Positions 16,845-25,467 of a DNA stretch of 64,000 bases are shown here, piece after piece; the first letter of the stretch is position 1; the number at the start of each line of letters is the position of its first letter. Position numbers and translations under genes: made by a program. The notes beneath the pieces are model-generated. The model worked only from the letters and a program-made list of their open reading frames with translations. It was not told the DNA's origin and did no database searches. Origin of the DNA: CAZFLM01 sp964519955 (GTDB lineage Bacteria; Armatimonadota; Chthonomonadetes; Chthonomonadales; CAJBBX01); contig CAZFLM010000015.1 in NCBI GenBank assembly GCA_964519955.1, forward strand, positions 1 through 64,000, given 5' to 3'.

Positions 16845-18241
16845 GCGCACTCGTCGATCCGGGGTCGTTTCGGGATCCGAGTGGCTTCGTCTTCACGCGC
16901 GGCGACACGCTCTACCGCCAGGTCCAGAATGGCTACCGGCGTGAGTACGACGCGTTGATGGGCTCCGGGCTCTACCAGTCGCTTGTCGACGGCGGCCTGC
17001 TTATCCCGCACACGGAGGAGCAGGACGCCGGCGCCGCGGCGAGCGGCGGAGCGTATCGCGTCCTGCGCCCGGAGCGCGTGCCCTTCGTCTCCTACCCGTA
17101 CGAGTGGAGCTTCAGCCAGCTCAAGGACGCGGCGCTCGCAACCCTCAGCATCCAGCGCGAAGCCCTGGCCGCCGGGCTCAGCCTGAAGGACGCGAGCGCG
17201 TACAACATCCAGTTCCGCGCGGGACGGCCCGTGTTCATCGACACGCTTTCGTTCGAGGCCTATGTCGAAGGGCGGCCCTGGGTGGCCTACCGCCAGTTCT
17301 GCCAGCACTTCGTCGCCCCGCTCGCGCTCATGGCCCACACGGACATCCGGCTCGGGAGCCTGCTGCGCACCTACATCGACGGCGTGCCGCTGGACCTGGC
17401 GAGCGGCCTGCTGCCGCTCAGAACGCGCCTCAGCCCGGGCCTGCTGATGCACGTGCACCTTCATGGCGCCGCCCAGAAGAGGTGCGCCGATCGGGCGGCG
17501 GGTACGCCGAAGGGCGGAGGCGGCATGGGGCGCACCGCCCTGCTGGGTCTGCTCGACAGCCTGCAGACCGTGGTCGCGCGCCAGACGTGGAAGCCGGCCG
17601 GCACGGAGTGGGCCGACTACTACGCCCACACCAACTACAGCGACCAGGCCATGGACGGCAAGCGCCGCATCGTCGGCGAGATGCTGGCCGCCATCGCGCC
17701 AACGCCGGGCGTCGCGTGGGACCTGGGGGCCAATACCGGCGCCTTCAGCCGCCTGGCCGCGGAGCGTGGCATACAGACGATAGCCTGGGACATCGATCCC
17801 GCGGCGGTCGAGACGAACTACCTGGCGTGCAAGCAGGCGGGCGAGACCCGCATCCTGCCGCTGCTGCAGGACCTCACCAGTCCGAGCCCGGACCTGGGAT
17901 GGGACCTGGCGGAGCGCTCCTCGCTGCGGCGGCGTGGCCCGGCCGATCTGGCTCTCGCGCTGGCGCTGGTGCACCACCTGGCTATCGCGAACAACGTGCC
18001 GCTGCCGCGCGTCGCCGATTTCCTGCACTCCGCGTGCCGCTGGCTGATCGTGGAGTTCGTGCCCAAATCGGACTCGCAGGTGCAGCGCCTCCTGGCCGCC
18101 CGCGAGGACATCTTCGACGGCTACACGCAGCAGGGGTTCGAGAGCGCCTTCAGCCGCCGCTTCGATATCGTCCGCAGCGCCGCGGTCCCGGAGAGCGAGC
18201 GCACGCTCTACCTGATGCGCGCGGCTGGGCAGCGTGTCTAG
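16841..18241 (+). CDS. SAM-dependent methyltransferase (nodulation NoeA-like)
   Basis: 466 aa. The N-terminal 250 residues (FRDPSGFVFTRGDTLYRQV, KDASAYNIQFRAGRPVFIDT) match the extension of large class I methyltransferases of the NoeA type. The Rossmann domain begins at WDLGANTGAFSRLAA (motif I), then AWDIDPAAVE and the late ADLALALALVHHL and WLIVEFVPKSD segments. The internal part near residue 205-225 is a Gly/Arg-rich insertion. Coupled by ATGA overlap to the 65-aa membrane protein. Likely methylates a sugar or precursor of a surface polymer; substrate not identifiable. Confidence 0.85.
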   Translation: MSALVDPGSFRDPSGFVFTRGDTLYRQVQNGYRREYDALMGSGLYQSLVDGGLLIPHTEEQDAGAAASGGAYRVLRPERVPFVSYPYEWSFSQLKDAALATLSIQREALAAGLSLKDASAYNIQFRAGRPVFIDTLSFEAYVEGRPWVAYRQFCQHFVAPLALMAHTDIRLGSLLRTYIDGVPLDLASGLLPLRTRLSPGLLMHVHLHGAAQKRCADRAAGTPKGGGGMGRTALLGLLDSLQTVVARQTWKPAGTEWADYYAHTNYSDQAMDGKRRIVGEMLAAIAPTPGVAWDLGANTGAFSRLAAERGIQTIAWDIDPAAVETNYLACKQAGETRILPLLQDLTSPSPDLGWDLAERSSLRRRGPADLALALALVHHLAIANNVPLPRVADFLHSACRWLIVEFVPKSDSQVQRLLAAREDIFDGYTQQGFESAFSRRFDIVRSAAVPESERTLYLMRAAGQRV

Positions 18242-18337
18242 CCCGACCGACCCGAGATCCGTGCCCGTCCGGTGCCACTCATGAACAGGTAGGGTTGGCC
18301 GCTCCTCGCGCCGCGTGCAACCGACTGGAGATTCACT

Positions 18338-20032
18338 ATGTCGCACCCTGAGCCGGACGCTGCCCGCGTCCCAGGCGAACCTGCAGTGGCCGACCGCGAG
18401 GCCGGCGCCGCTCGCCGCCGCGTCGTGCCCGTGCACCCGCTGCTGTTCGCGGCGTTCCCGGTCCTCGCGTTGTACGCCCACAACATCGGTGAGCTGCAGC
18501 TCCAGCAGATCGTGCGGCCCCTCGGGGCCTACATCGCCGGCGCGCTCGTCGTGTGGGCCGTAGCCGCTGCCGCGCTGCGCCACATCCGCAAGGGCGCCGC
18601 CTGCGCCTCGGCCGCGGTGCTCGTGTTCTCTACCTATGGGCACATCGTCAACCTGCTGAATGGGTCCGACGGTCTGGTCGTGCTGGCTGTCTGCATCCTG
18701 GCGGTCGGCGGCGTCGCGTTGGCGCTGGCCCGAAGCCGCGGCACGCTGGCGCAGCTCACCACGATCCTGAACCTGACCGCGGTCGTGCTGGTGGCCCCGT
18801 CCGCCTGGGCCATCGGCGCGGACCAGTGGCGCGTCCGGTCCGCGGCCCAGCACGGCGGCGCCGGGCTCGCGTCCGCGTCGCAGGGTGCCGCCGCCAGACG
18901 GGCCATCGTGCGCACGCCCATCCCGAAGCCGGCTCGGCCCGACCTGCCCGACGTCTACTACATCATCCTGGACGCGTATGCCCGCGACGACAGCCTGCGG
19001 ACGTTCTACTCCTTCGACAACGCGCCGTTTCTATCTGCCCTGGAGAAGCGCGGGTTCTACGTTGCGCGCGGCAGCCGCTCCAACTACGACGAGACGCCCC
19101 TCAGCCTCGCGTGCTCGCTCAACATGGCCTACCTGGACCCGCTGGCCGCTCGCCTGGGCCCCACGTCCGACGACACCGAGCCGCTGCGCGATCTGATCGA
19201 CCGCAACGCGGTCGCCGCGTTCCTGCGCCCGCTGGGCTACCACTACGTCTACGTCTGGACCGGCGCCAGCCAGACCAGGCTCGACACGCCGGACGTCACC
19301 CTCGCTGCCCGGCAGCAGATCACCAACTTCGAGGGGCAGGTGTTGGGCCTCAGCGCTCTCGACGCCTCGAGGCGAGCTAGCCGCGCTCAGTACGCCCAGC
19401 ACCGGCGCGCGATCCTGGCCGGCTTCGACAACCTCGCCAAGGTCGCCGAACTGCGCTACCCCAAGTTCGTGCTGGTGCACATCCTCGCCCCGCATCCTCC
19501 GTTCGTGTTCGGCGCCCAGGGCGAGGAGGTGAACTCGGATCGCGGGTTCAGCTACGACGATGGTTCCTGGCTGCTCTGGTCGATCAGCCGGGACCGATAT
19601 CGCGCCGACTACGTGGCCCAGCTCCGGTATGTGAACCGGCGGGTGCTCGCCGCGCTCGATAGCATCCTGAGCCACAGCCGCGTCCGGCCCATCATCGTGA
19701 TCCAGGGCGATCACGGGTCGCGCATGAACATGGACTGGGACAACCAGGAGAAGACCGACCTGCGCGAGCCGTTCTCCATCCTGAATGCCTACCTGGTGCC
19801 GCAGAAGGTCCGGGACAGGCTCTACCCCACCATCACGCCGGTCAACAGCTTCCGGCTCCTCCTCACGCACGCCTACGGCGCCTCGCTCCCGCCTCTGCCG
19901 GACCGCACCTACTACTCGACCGCGGCGACGCCCTATGCATTCACCGACGTCACCCGGCTCATCCCGCCGATGACCTCTGTGGCGGCGTCGGCGGGGGACA
20001 CCGGCAGGGGCGCGGAGCCTGGCACTCGCTGA
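18338..20032 (+). CDS. Membrane-anchored sulfatase-fold enzyme
   Basis: 564 aa. About five hydrophobic helices in residues 35-185, then an extracytoplasmic alkaline-phosphatase-fold domain: DVYYIILDAYARDDSL (first metal-binding Asp), SRSNYDETPLSLACSLNM (region of the nucleophile), FVLVHILAPHPPFVF and IIVIQGDHGSR (metal-binding DH). This is the layout of LTA-synthase or phosphoethanolamine-transferase relatives. It probably transfers or removes a phospho-group on a surface glycan. It follows the methyltransferase by 96 bp and precedes a glycosyltransferase, so a polysaccharide role fits. Confidence 0.85.
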   Translation: MSHPEPDAARVPGEPAVADREAGAARRRVVPVHPLLFAAFPVLALYAHNIGELQLQQIVRPLGAYIAGALVVWAVAAAALRHIRKGAACASAAVLVFSTYGHIVNLLNGSDGLVVLAVCILAVGGVALALARSRGTLAQLTTILNLTAVVLVAPSAWAIGADQWRVRSAAQHGGAGLASASQGAAARRAIVRTPIPKPARPDLPDVYYIILDAYARDDSLRTFYSFDNAPFLSALEKRGFYVARGSRSNYDETPLSLACSLNMAYLDPLAARLGPTSDDTEPLRDLIDRNAVAAFLRPLGYHYVYVWTGASQTRLDTPDVTLAARQQITNFEGQVLGLSALDASRRASRAQYAQHRRAILAGFDNLAKVAELRYPKFVLVHILAPHPPFVFGAQGEEVNSDRGFSYDDGSWLLWSISRDRYRADYVAQLRYVNRRVLAALDSILSHSRVRPIIVIQGDHGSRMNMDWDNQEKTDLREPFSILNAYLVPQKVRDRLYPTITPVNSFRLLLTHAYGASLPPLPDRTYYSTAATPYAFTDVTRLIPPMTSVAASAGDTGRGAEPGTR

Positions 20033-20127
20033 TCGCTTCGCCGCTGTCAGGTACAATCGGGGCGCGGGCCTCCCAATAGCTGCCTTGCCGCGCCCGCCAC
20101 TTCAGCCGCCGCGCCCGAGGCCGGTCG

Positions 20128-21396
20128 ATGCACGTCTGGCTCGTCACAATCGGGGAGCCGCTTCCCACCGACGCCGGAACCCAGGAACGCCTCCTGCGGT
20201 GCGGCCATTTGGCGCGCCACCTGGCCCGGCACGGGCACCAGGTCCTCTGGTGGTCCTCCACGTTCGATCACACGCACAAGCGCCACCGGTTCGAGGAGGA
20301 GACGACGCTCAAGGTCGAGGACCGGTTGGATGTGCGCCTCCTGAAGGGCTGCGGCTACGACCGCAACGTGTCGCTCGCCCGCATTCGGGACCATCGCCGG
20401 CTCGCAGCCAGGTTCGCTGCCGAAGCGCCCGCACTCCCGCGGCCCGACATCGTGATGTGCTCCCTCCCGCCGGTCGAGCTGTGCCTGGCGGCCGCCCGCT
20501 ACGGCAAGGCCACCGGCGTGCCCGTCGTCCTGGACATGCGCGACATGTGGCCGGACCTTTTCGTCCACGTCGCGCCGGGCCCGCTGCGTCCGCTGGCCCG
20601 GGCGATTCTGGCCCCGCTGTTCCGCGAGGCGAGGGAGGCGTGCGCGCTGGCCACCGGCATCACGGGGATCACGGACGAGTTCGTACGCTGGGGAGTGGGA
20701 CGCGCCGGGCGCGAGGTGGGCCCACTGGACCGCGGATTCCCGATGGGCTACCCGGCGCCGCAGGTCTCCGCGGAGGATCTGGCGCGGGCGGAGGACTTCT
20801 GGGGCCAGCAGGGGATCGTGAGAGACGATGGGCTGCTGACTGCCTGCTTCTTTGGCGCGATGGCGCGGCAGTTCGACCTTGCCACCGTCATCGCCGCGAC
20901 GGCCAGGCTGCGCGAGCGCGGCGTGCCCGTTCGGGTGGTGCTCTGCGGCGCCGGCGACCTGCTCGAAGACTACAAGCGCATGGCTCAGGGCGACCCGGCA
21001 ATCCAGTTCCCCGGGTGGGTGGACTCCCCGAAGATCCAGGCCCTGATGCGCCTTTCCGATGCCGGCATCGATCCGCTGCCAGACCGCGTTGACTTCGCCT
21101 GTACCATCAACAACAAGGCCATCGAGTACCTGAGCGCCGGCCTCCCGGTCGTGGCCAGCCCAGATCACGGCGTCCTGCACGACCTGCTGACAGAGCACCG
21201 GTGCGGATGCTCGTACCCGACCGGCAGTCCGAACGCCCTGGCCGATGCCCTGCAGCGCCTCTGGTCGAACAAGGCCGAGGCGGCCGAGATGCGCCGCAAC
21301 GCCGCCGCCCTCTTCGACAGCCGCTTCCGCGCCGAGACGGTGAACGCCGCAATCGAGGCCTATCTCGGCGACGTGATCGCCGCGCATTCGCGCTGA
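20128..21396 (+). CDS. Glycosyltransferase family 4 (WbuB-like)
   Basis: 422 aa, cytoplasmic face. N-terminal domain with the acceptor-side start MHVWLVTIGEPLPTD and HLARHGHQVLWWSSTFDH; LDMRDMWPDLF in the linker region; the donor-binding half has FFGAMARQFDLATVIAA, VVLCGAGDLLEDY, FPGWVDSPKIQALM, and the E-x7-E-type motif NNKAIEYLSAGLPVVAS. WbuB-like enzymes add N-acetyl-fucosamine-type sugars to lipid-linked units. A TACAAT box at about 20052, 70 bp upstream, could be a -10. Last gene of the polysaccharide block. Confidence 0.92.
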   Translation: MHVWLVTIGEPLPTDAGTQERLLRCGHLARHLARHGHQVLWWSSTFDHTHKRHRFEEETTLKVEDRLDVRLLKGCGYDRNVSLARIRDHRRLAARFAAEAPALPRPDIVMCSLPPVELCLAAARYGKATGVPVVLDMRDMWPDLFVHVAPGPLRPLARAILAPLFREAREACALATGITGITDEFVRWGVGRAGREVGPLDRGFPMGYPAPQVSAEDLARAEDFWGQQGIVRDDGLLTACFFGAMARQFDLATVIAATARLRERGVPVRVVLCGAGDLLEDYKRMAQGDPAIQFPGWVDSPKIQALMRLSDAGIDPLPDRVDFACTINNKAIEYLSAGLPVVASPDHGVLHDLLTEHRCGCSYPTGSPNALADALQRLWSNKAEAAEMRRNAAALFDSRFRAETVNAAIEAYLGDVIAAHSR

Positions 21397-21421
21397 TCGC
21401 CGGCCTCGGCGCCGCCGCGCG

Positions 21422-22645
21422 TCACCGCAGAGCCCGCCGCAGCGGCCCGGCCAGCCCCTTCGGCGCGCTTCGCCCGACCGACACCGTGTCGCACTCGTTG
21501 AACGCGGCGTACCCCCGCAGCGCCTCCGCCAGGCTCGCCACGAACGCGTCGTCCGCCACGAAGCCGTCTTCCAGGTGGATGGCGTGGACGAGCAGCGTCT
21601 TCGCCTTGCGGTCTGCCTTGGGGTCCAGCCGCCCCGCGAACCGGTCGCCCCAGAGGATTGGCAGGCACCAGTAGCCGTACTGCCGCTTCGCCGCGGGCAG
21701 GTAGCACTCCATCCGGAAGTCGAAGCCGAACAGCCGCTCCTGCCGCCGCCGGTTGATGATCAGCCCGTCGAAGGGCGAGACGATGTGCAGGGCAGGGGGC
21801 TCCTCGGCGGCCTCCAGCGTCTCGCGCAGCAGGCCCGGCTCCGCGTACCACGGCGCGCCGTTCGCCTCCGGCACATCGAGCCGTACCACCTCGCCGGCCT
21901 CCGTCATGCGCGCCAGCACCGCCTCGTCCAGCGCCTCGCCCTGCAGGAAGCGCCCGATCTCTTCCGCCTGCACCAGCCCCAGCGTTCCCGCGGCGCGCCG
22001 GATGCCGAACCGCTGCCGCTCGTCGTGCGATGGCTCGCTGGTGTCCAGCCCGGTCGGCAGCACCCGCTCGGCCAGGTCGTACAGCCGCTGGAAGTTGCGC
22101 CGCTCCGCCACCATCAGCTCGCCGACGCCGAAGAGGTGCTCCAGGACTTGCTTGGCCGGCTTCCAGTTCCACCACGAACCGCGCTGGTGGCCGTCCGGCG
22201 CGTCGAAGTCGGCCGAGCCGAGCGGCCCCTCGTCGCGGATGCGGTCGCGCACGTGCTGCACCACCTCGCGGTTCGCCTCGAGCCACTCCCGCCCGCGCGC
22301 CGACTCCGCCCACGACCGCATGTGGGGCAGCGAGTAGCGGTAGTCCGCCATCGGCAGGTAGCAGGCCGTGCCGCGCCACCAGTACTCGAACACGCGCTTG
22401 CCCGGGCAGTGCACCGCGTCCAGCATGGGGGGAGCATATCCGGGAACGCGGCTCCAGAGCACGTGGTGGTGCGCCCGCTGGACCACCGCGATCGTGTCGA
22501 TCTGCACGCGCCCGAGGCGGTCAACCGCCTGCGCCACGGCCTCCTCGCCGCCAGGCAGCACCCACCGCGGCGCCAACCCCTGCGCGCGCAGGGCGAGGCG
22601 GCGGGCAGTCGCGATCGCCAGTTCGGGTGTGTTCCCGTCCGTCAT
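21422..22645 (-). CDS. YcaQ-like winged-helix DNA glycosylase
   Basis: 407 aa of the HTH_42/AlkZ-YcaQ family that unhooks interstrand crosslinks or bulky N7 adducts. Visible are the start helix (TARRLALRAQGL), VQIDTIAVVQRAHHHVLWSRVPGY (the QID-containing motif; the second catalytic-type motif of E. coli YcaQ is QYD), three winged-helix repeats, and the C-terminal barrel with SPFDGLIINRRRQERLFGFDFRMECYLP split over two strands. Reads PKADRKAKTLLV near the end as in the family. The ATG at 22645 overlaps the TGA of the upstream secreted-protein gene by 4 bp. Confidence 0.9.
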   Translation of the reverse strand: MTDGNTPELAIATARRLALRAQGLAPRWVLPGGEEAVAQAVDRLGRVQIDTIAVVQRAHHHVLWSRVPGYAPPMLDAVHCPGKRVFEYWWRGTACYLPMADYRYSLPHMRSWAESARGREWLEANREVVQHVRDRIRDEGPLGSADFDAPDGHQRGSWWNWKPAKQVLEHLFGVGELMVAERRNFQRLYDLAERVLPTGLDTSEPSHDERQRFGIRRAAGTLGLVQAEEIGRFLQGEALDEAVLARMTEAGEVVRLDVPEANGAPWYAEPGLLRETLEAAEEPPALHIVSPFDGLIINRRRQERLFGFDFRMECYLPAAKRQYGYWCLPILWGDRFAGRLDPKADRKAKTLLVHAIHLEDGFVADDAFVASLAEALRGYAAFNECDTVSVGRSAPKGLAGPLRRALR

Positions 22646-23718
22646 GGCATCCGCCCCTTCGCCAGCGCCCCGTAGATCGCGCCGATCTCGTCCAGTGGGG
22701 CTGCGTACTTGCCGGCGTAGCGCCTGCCCGCCCGCAGGCACGCGTAGAACGCCCCGGCCTCGCCGTCCTGCGCGGCGTGCTTCGAGTTGGCCTCCAGGAT
22801 CGTCAGGTCGCTGCTGAGGCCCGCGAGCACTTCGGGCTTGGCGGCGTCCAGGATCAGCCGCGCCGCCGCCATGTTGCGTCCCGCGGGCAGCGCCATGTTC
22901 TTGGCCGCGTCGTCGTAGCCCGGGTACTCGCCGGTCTTCGTCGGCAGGTAATCCCACGCCACCGCGATCAGGTCCCACGCGATCGGCAGCGTGCCGGCGT
23001 TCCGCTCCTCGACCCACTTGCGCAGCATCTCCGCGCCGCGCCTCGGGGCGCGCCAGTCTGCATCGGCCCGCCCGTCGCAGAACCCGCTCCAGGTGTCCTG
23101 CACGGCTGCCCGCACCTCGGCGCCCGCCTTCTCGCCAGGCTGGATGCCGACGCGCAGCGCATTCCCGCCGAACGCACGGACAAGCGCGGCGAGCGCCGGC
23201 CCCTGGTCGCGGTTCGGGTACACGTCGAACACCGCGCCACGCGCCGCCTGCGCCGCCTTGCGGATGTCCGCGAACAGGCCCGCGGCCTCAGCCTGTCCGA
23301 AGACCGGCGTCGTCGCCTGGTCGTACATGCGCAGCACGAACGTGGGCACGATCTCGACACTATTCGGGCAGGCCTGCCGCCACCACCCGAACACCCGGAC
23401 GGCCGCGCCCCGCGCGATGTCACCGTGGTACACCAGGTACAGCCGGTTCGCGTGGTATCCCCCGCATATCGCCCGTGCGGCCCTGCGCACCTCGGCCTCG
23501 GTGGGCGGTTTGGCCTCGGCGAACGAAGGACCCCAGTACCCCCGCCGCGTATCGGTTGCCAGCGAAGCATGCACCCAGAACGACCGTTCCAGCTTCGCCA
23601 CGCGCGCGTCCTGGGCATGCGCCGCGCCGCACACCAGCACCATTGCGACCATACCGAGGGTGCGCCCACGTGCCAGGGCGCCAACGAGCCGTTCTCCCAC
23701 GTCTGCCTGCCTTTCCAT
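22642..23718 (-). CDS. Secreted protein of unknown function
   Basis: 358 aa. The N-terminus has MVAMVLVCGAAHAQ as a signal peptide core with cleavage after AHA. The body has alternating strands and helices (ANRLYLVYHGDIA, VEIVPTFVLRMYD, GGNALRVGIQPGE, PIAWDLIAVAWDYLP), which suggests a TIM-barrel-like glycosidase-related fold, but I see no certain catalytic pair. The start was placed at the ATG 23718; the open frame continues far upstream only because it is antisense to cstA and the sigma gene. Coupled to the YcaQ gene by ATGA overlap, although the functional link is not obvious. Confidence 0.6.
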   Translation of the reverse strand: MERQADVGERLVGALARGRTLGMVAMVLVCGAAHAQDARVAKLERSFWVHASLATDTRRGYWGPSFAEAKPPTEAEVRRAARAICGGYHANRLYLVYHGDIARGAAVRVFGWWRQACPNSVEIVPTFVLRMYDQATTPVFGQAEAAGLFADIRKAAQAARGAVFDVYPNRDQGPALAALVRAFGGNALRVGIQPGEKAGAEVRAAVQDTWSGFCDGRADADWRAPRRGAEMLRKWVEERNAGTLPIAWDLIAVAWDYLPTKTGEYPGYDDAAKNMALPAGRNMAAARLILDAAKPEVLAGLSSDLTILEANSKHAAQDGEAGAFYACLRAGRRYAGKYAAPLDEIGAIYGALAKGRMP

Positions 23719-23781
23719 TAAGCCGGTCGTCAATGCAGTTCCGGCGTCGATTCCGAGCCCGTTTCGGTGTCTCTCTAGGTG

Positions 23782-25257
23782 ATGAACCGATCCCGCCACG
23801 CACAACCCAGATCGTGCGACGCGCAACTGGTCGCGCAGGCCAGGGCCGGCAGCCGCGCGGCCTTCGATAGGCTGGTGCGCGCCCATCGGCCGGCGCTCAT
23901 CGGCGCTGCCTACGTGCGCACCGGCAACGTCGATCTGGCCGAGGACCTGACGCAAGAGGTCCTGACGCAGGCGTGGCGCAAGCTGCCAACGCTCGAGGCG
24001 CCAGGGGCCTTCCATGCCTGGCTCAGGACCATCGCGGCGAACGTGCTCGCGAACTCGCTGCGCCGCGATGGCCGCCGCCTGTGGCAGCTTACCGAGCAGC
24101 CGGACGACCTGACGCCGGACCCGCGCCCGACACCGGCCGCCGCGCTCCTCGCGGCAGAGGCGAGGCAGGAGATCGCGGAGGCGCTTGCCGGTATCCCGGA
24201 GGCCAACCGGTTGGCCCTGCTGCTGCACGAACTCGACGGCCAGCCGTACGACGAGATCGCGCGCCTCGCCGGGGTGCCGCCCAGCACCGTCGATGGCCGC
24301 ATCCGCCGCGCCAAGGCCGCCCTGCGCCGGGCCCTCGCTCCGGAAGAGCGTCCGCTGCCGGCCCGGCCGGCCCGCCCGCAAGGAACCAGGAGGAAGCCGA
24401 TGGTACCCGACGCGCTCTACCAGGCCAACGCCCTCGTCCTCTTCACGGAGAGGCTCGCGACCCTCCTCGAGGCAGGCTGTCCTCTCGCGAGGGCGCTCGA
24501 TGCGCTCCGCGACACTCCGGCCTCCTACGGGGAGGCCAGCGCCGCGATGGGCGCGTACCTCCGCGAGGCGCCTGTCGAATGGTCGTCGCCCGCCTTCGCC
24601 GCGGAGGATCTCTATCTCGGCTGGCTGCACGACCCGGAATGCTACCCTAAGCTGATCGCGCGGCTCAACCAGGCCATCGAGCAGAAGGAGAGCCTGCTGC
24701 CGGTGCGGAGCGAGGGCCTCTCGGCCGCCCTCGCTCGCCACCCCGGCCTCTTCGTTCCGCTCTGCGTGGAGATCGTGCGCTGCGGCGATAGCGCCGGGCT
24801 CCTCGATGCGGCGGTGCGGCAACTCGCCACGCTTAGCCGGGAGCAGGCCAGCCTCGCCAACCGGCGCCCGGCCGGTGAGGCGCCGGTTCTGCCGATGCTG
24901 CCCAATGCCCCGCTGCCCGCGCCGGACTGGAGCGGCCTGACGTCCTACCAGCAGCTCGCGGTCCGCATCCTGTTGCTGCGCTCTCTCGGGGCCGCGCTCG
25001 GATGCGGTGTGCCCATCCTCCGCACGATGGGCCTGATTGCGGGTATGTTCCCTGCGCCGCAGGCCGAGGCGTGGCGTGCTGCCGCGGACGACATCCGGCG
25101 CGGCGACCCCATTCGACCGGGCATCGAGCGGGCAGGCATCTTCCCGCCATTCGTGGTCGAGCTGCTCGCCTGGGGCGAGGAGGCCGGCACGCTGGATGCC
25201 GCCGCCGCCCGCGCTGCCGATCAGTTGCTGGCCGAGGCCGACGCGTCCGGCGCCTGA
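23782..25257 (+). CDS. ECF sigma factor fused to two GspF-like (T2SSF) domains
   Basis: 491 aa in one unbroken frame. Residues 15-90 are sigma region 2 (AFDRLVRAHRPALIGAAYV, DLAEDLTQEVLTQAWRKL, WLRTIAANVLANSLRR). About 125-185 is region 4 (LDGQPYDEIARLAGVPPSTV, DGRIRRAKAALRRAL). After a Pro/Arg linker the rest looks like two type II secretion F domains: FTERLATLLEAGCPLARAL with ALARHPGLFVPLCVEIVRCG, and LLRSLGAALGCGVPILRTM with IFPPFVVELLAWGEEAGTLD. The membrane helices of GspF are absent, so the protein should be soluble. GTG at 23779 is an alternative start one codon earlier. A strong internal ribosome-binding site precedes Met207. Confidence 0.8.
   Translation: MNRSRHAQPRSCDAQLVAQARAGSRAAFDRLVRAHRPALIGAAYVRTGNVDLAEDLTQEVLTQAWRKLPTLEAPGAFHAWLRTIAANVLANSLRRDGRRLWQLTEQPDDLTPDPRPTPAAALLAAEARQEIAEALAGIPEANRLALLLHELDGQPYDEIARLAGVPPSTVDGRIRRAKAALRRALAPEERPLPARPARPQGTRRKPMVPDALYQANALVLFTERLATLLEAGCPLARALDALRDTPASYGEASAAMGAYLREAPVEWSSPAFAAEDLYLGWLHDPECYPKLIARLNQAIEQKESLLPVRSEGLSAALARHPGLFVPLCVEIVRCGDSAGLLDAAVRQLATLSREQASLANRRPAGEAPVLPMLPNAPLPAPDWSGLTSYQQLAVRILLLRSLGAALGCGVPILRTMGLIAGMFPAPQAEAWRAAADDIRRGDPIRPGIERAGIFPPFVVELLAWGEEAGTLDAAAARAADQLLAEADASGA
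24388..24402 (+). promoter_or_regulatory. Internal ribosome-binding site and in-frame ATG within the sigma fusion
   Basis: AGGAGG at 24388-24393, 6 nt, then ATG at 24400 (Met207 of the fusion), exactly at the start of the GspF-like half. Spacing and match are ideal, better than at the gene's own start. A separate 285-aa GspF-like protein could be made from here. Confidence 0.6.
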
Positions 25258-25267
25258 CGCGCGAGTC

Positions 25268-25285
25268 CGGCCGCGATCGCGGCCG
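25268..25285. terminator. 18-bp perfect palindrome after the sigma fusion gene
   Basis: CGGCCGCGA followed by its exact reverse complement TCGCGGCCG, starting 11 bp after the stop codon. A hairpin here could end transcription before cstA, but there is no T-tract and the loop is minimal. Confidence 0.35.
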
Positions 25286-25467
25286 AGAGTTGGACGACAC
25301 CTGGCGCGCAGCCGCGGCCCTGCACGGGTGCGCGCTCCATGGCTGCTGCGCTCCGGTACGTCCCCGCGCCATCCGGCGCCCTGCACCCAGCCCACGTCCG
25401 CGTGCAGGAATGCTGGCTCGCTCCCCGAACTAACCCTTGTGCCACTACCGCTCACAGGGGGGTCTGC

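Noticed and set aside
23782..25257. Frameshift or two separate genes mistaken for a fusion
   Set aside because: The frame is continuous without a stop and both halves read as real protein. The internal start is noted, but I cannot show that the fusion is an error.
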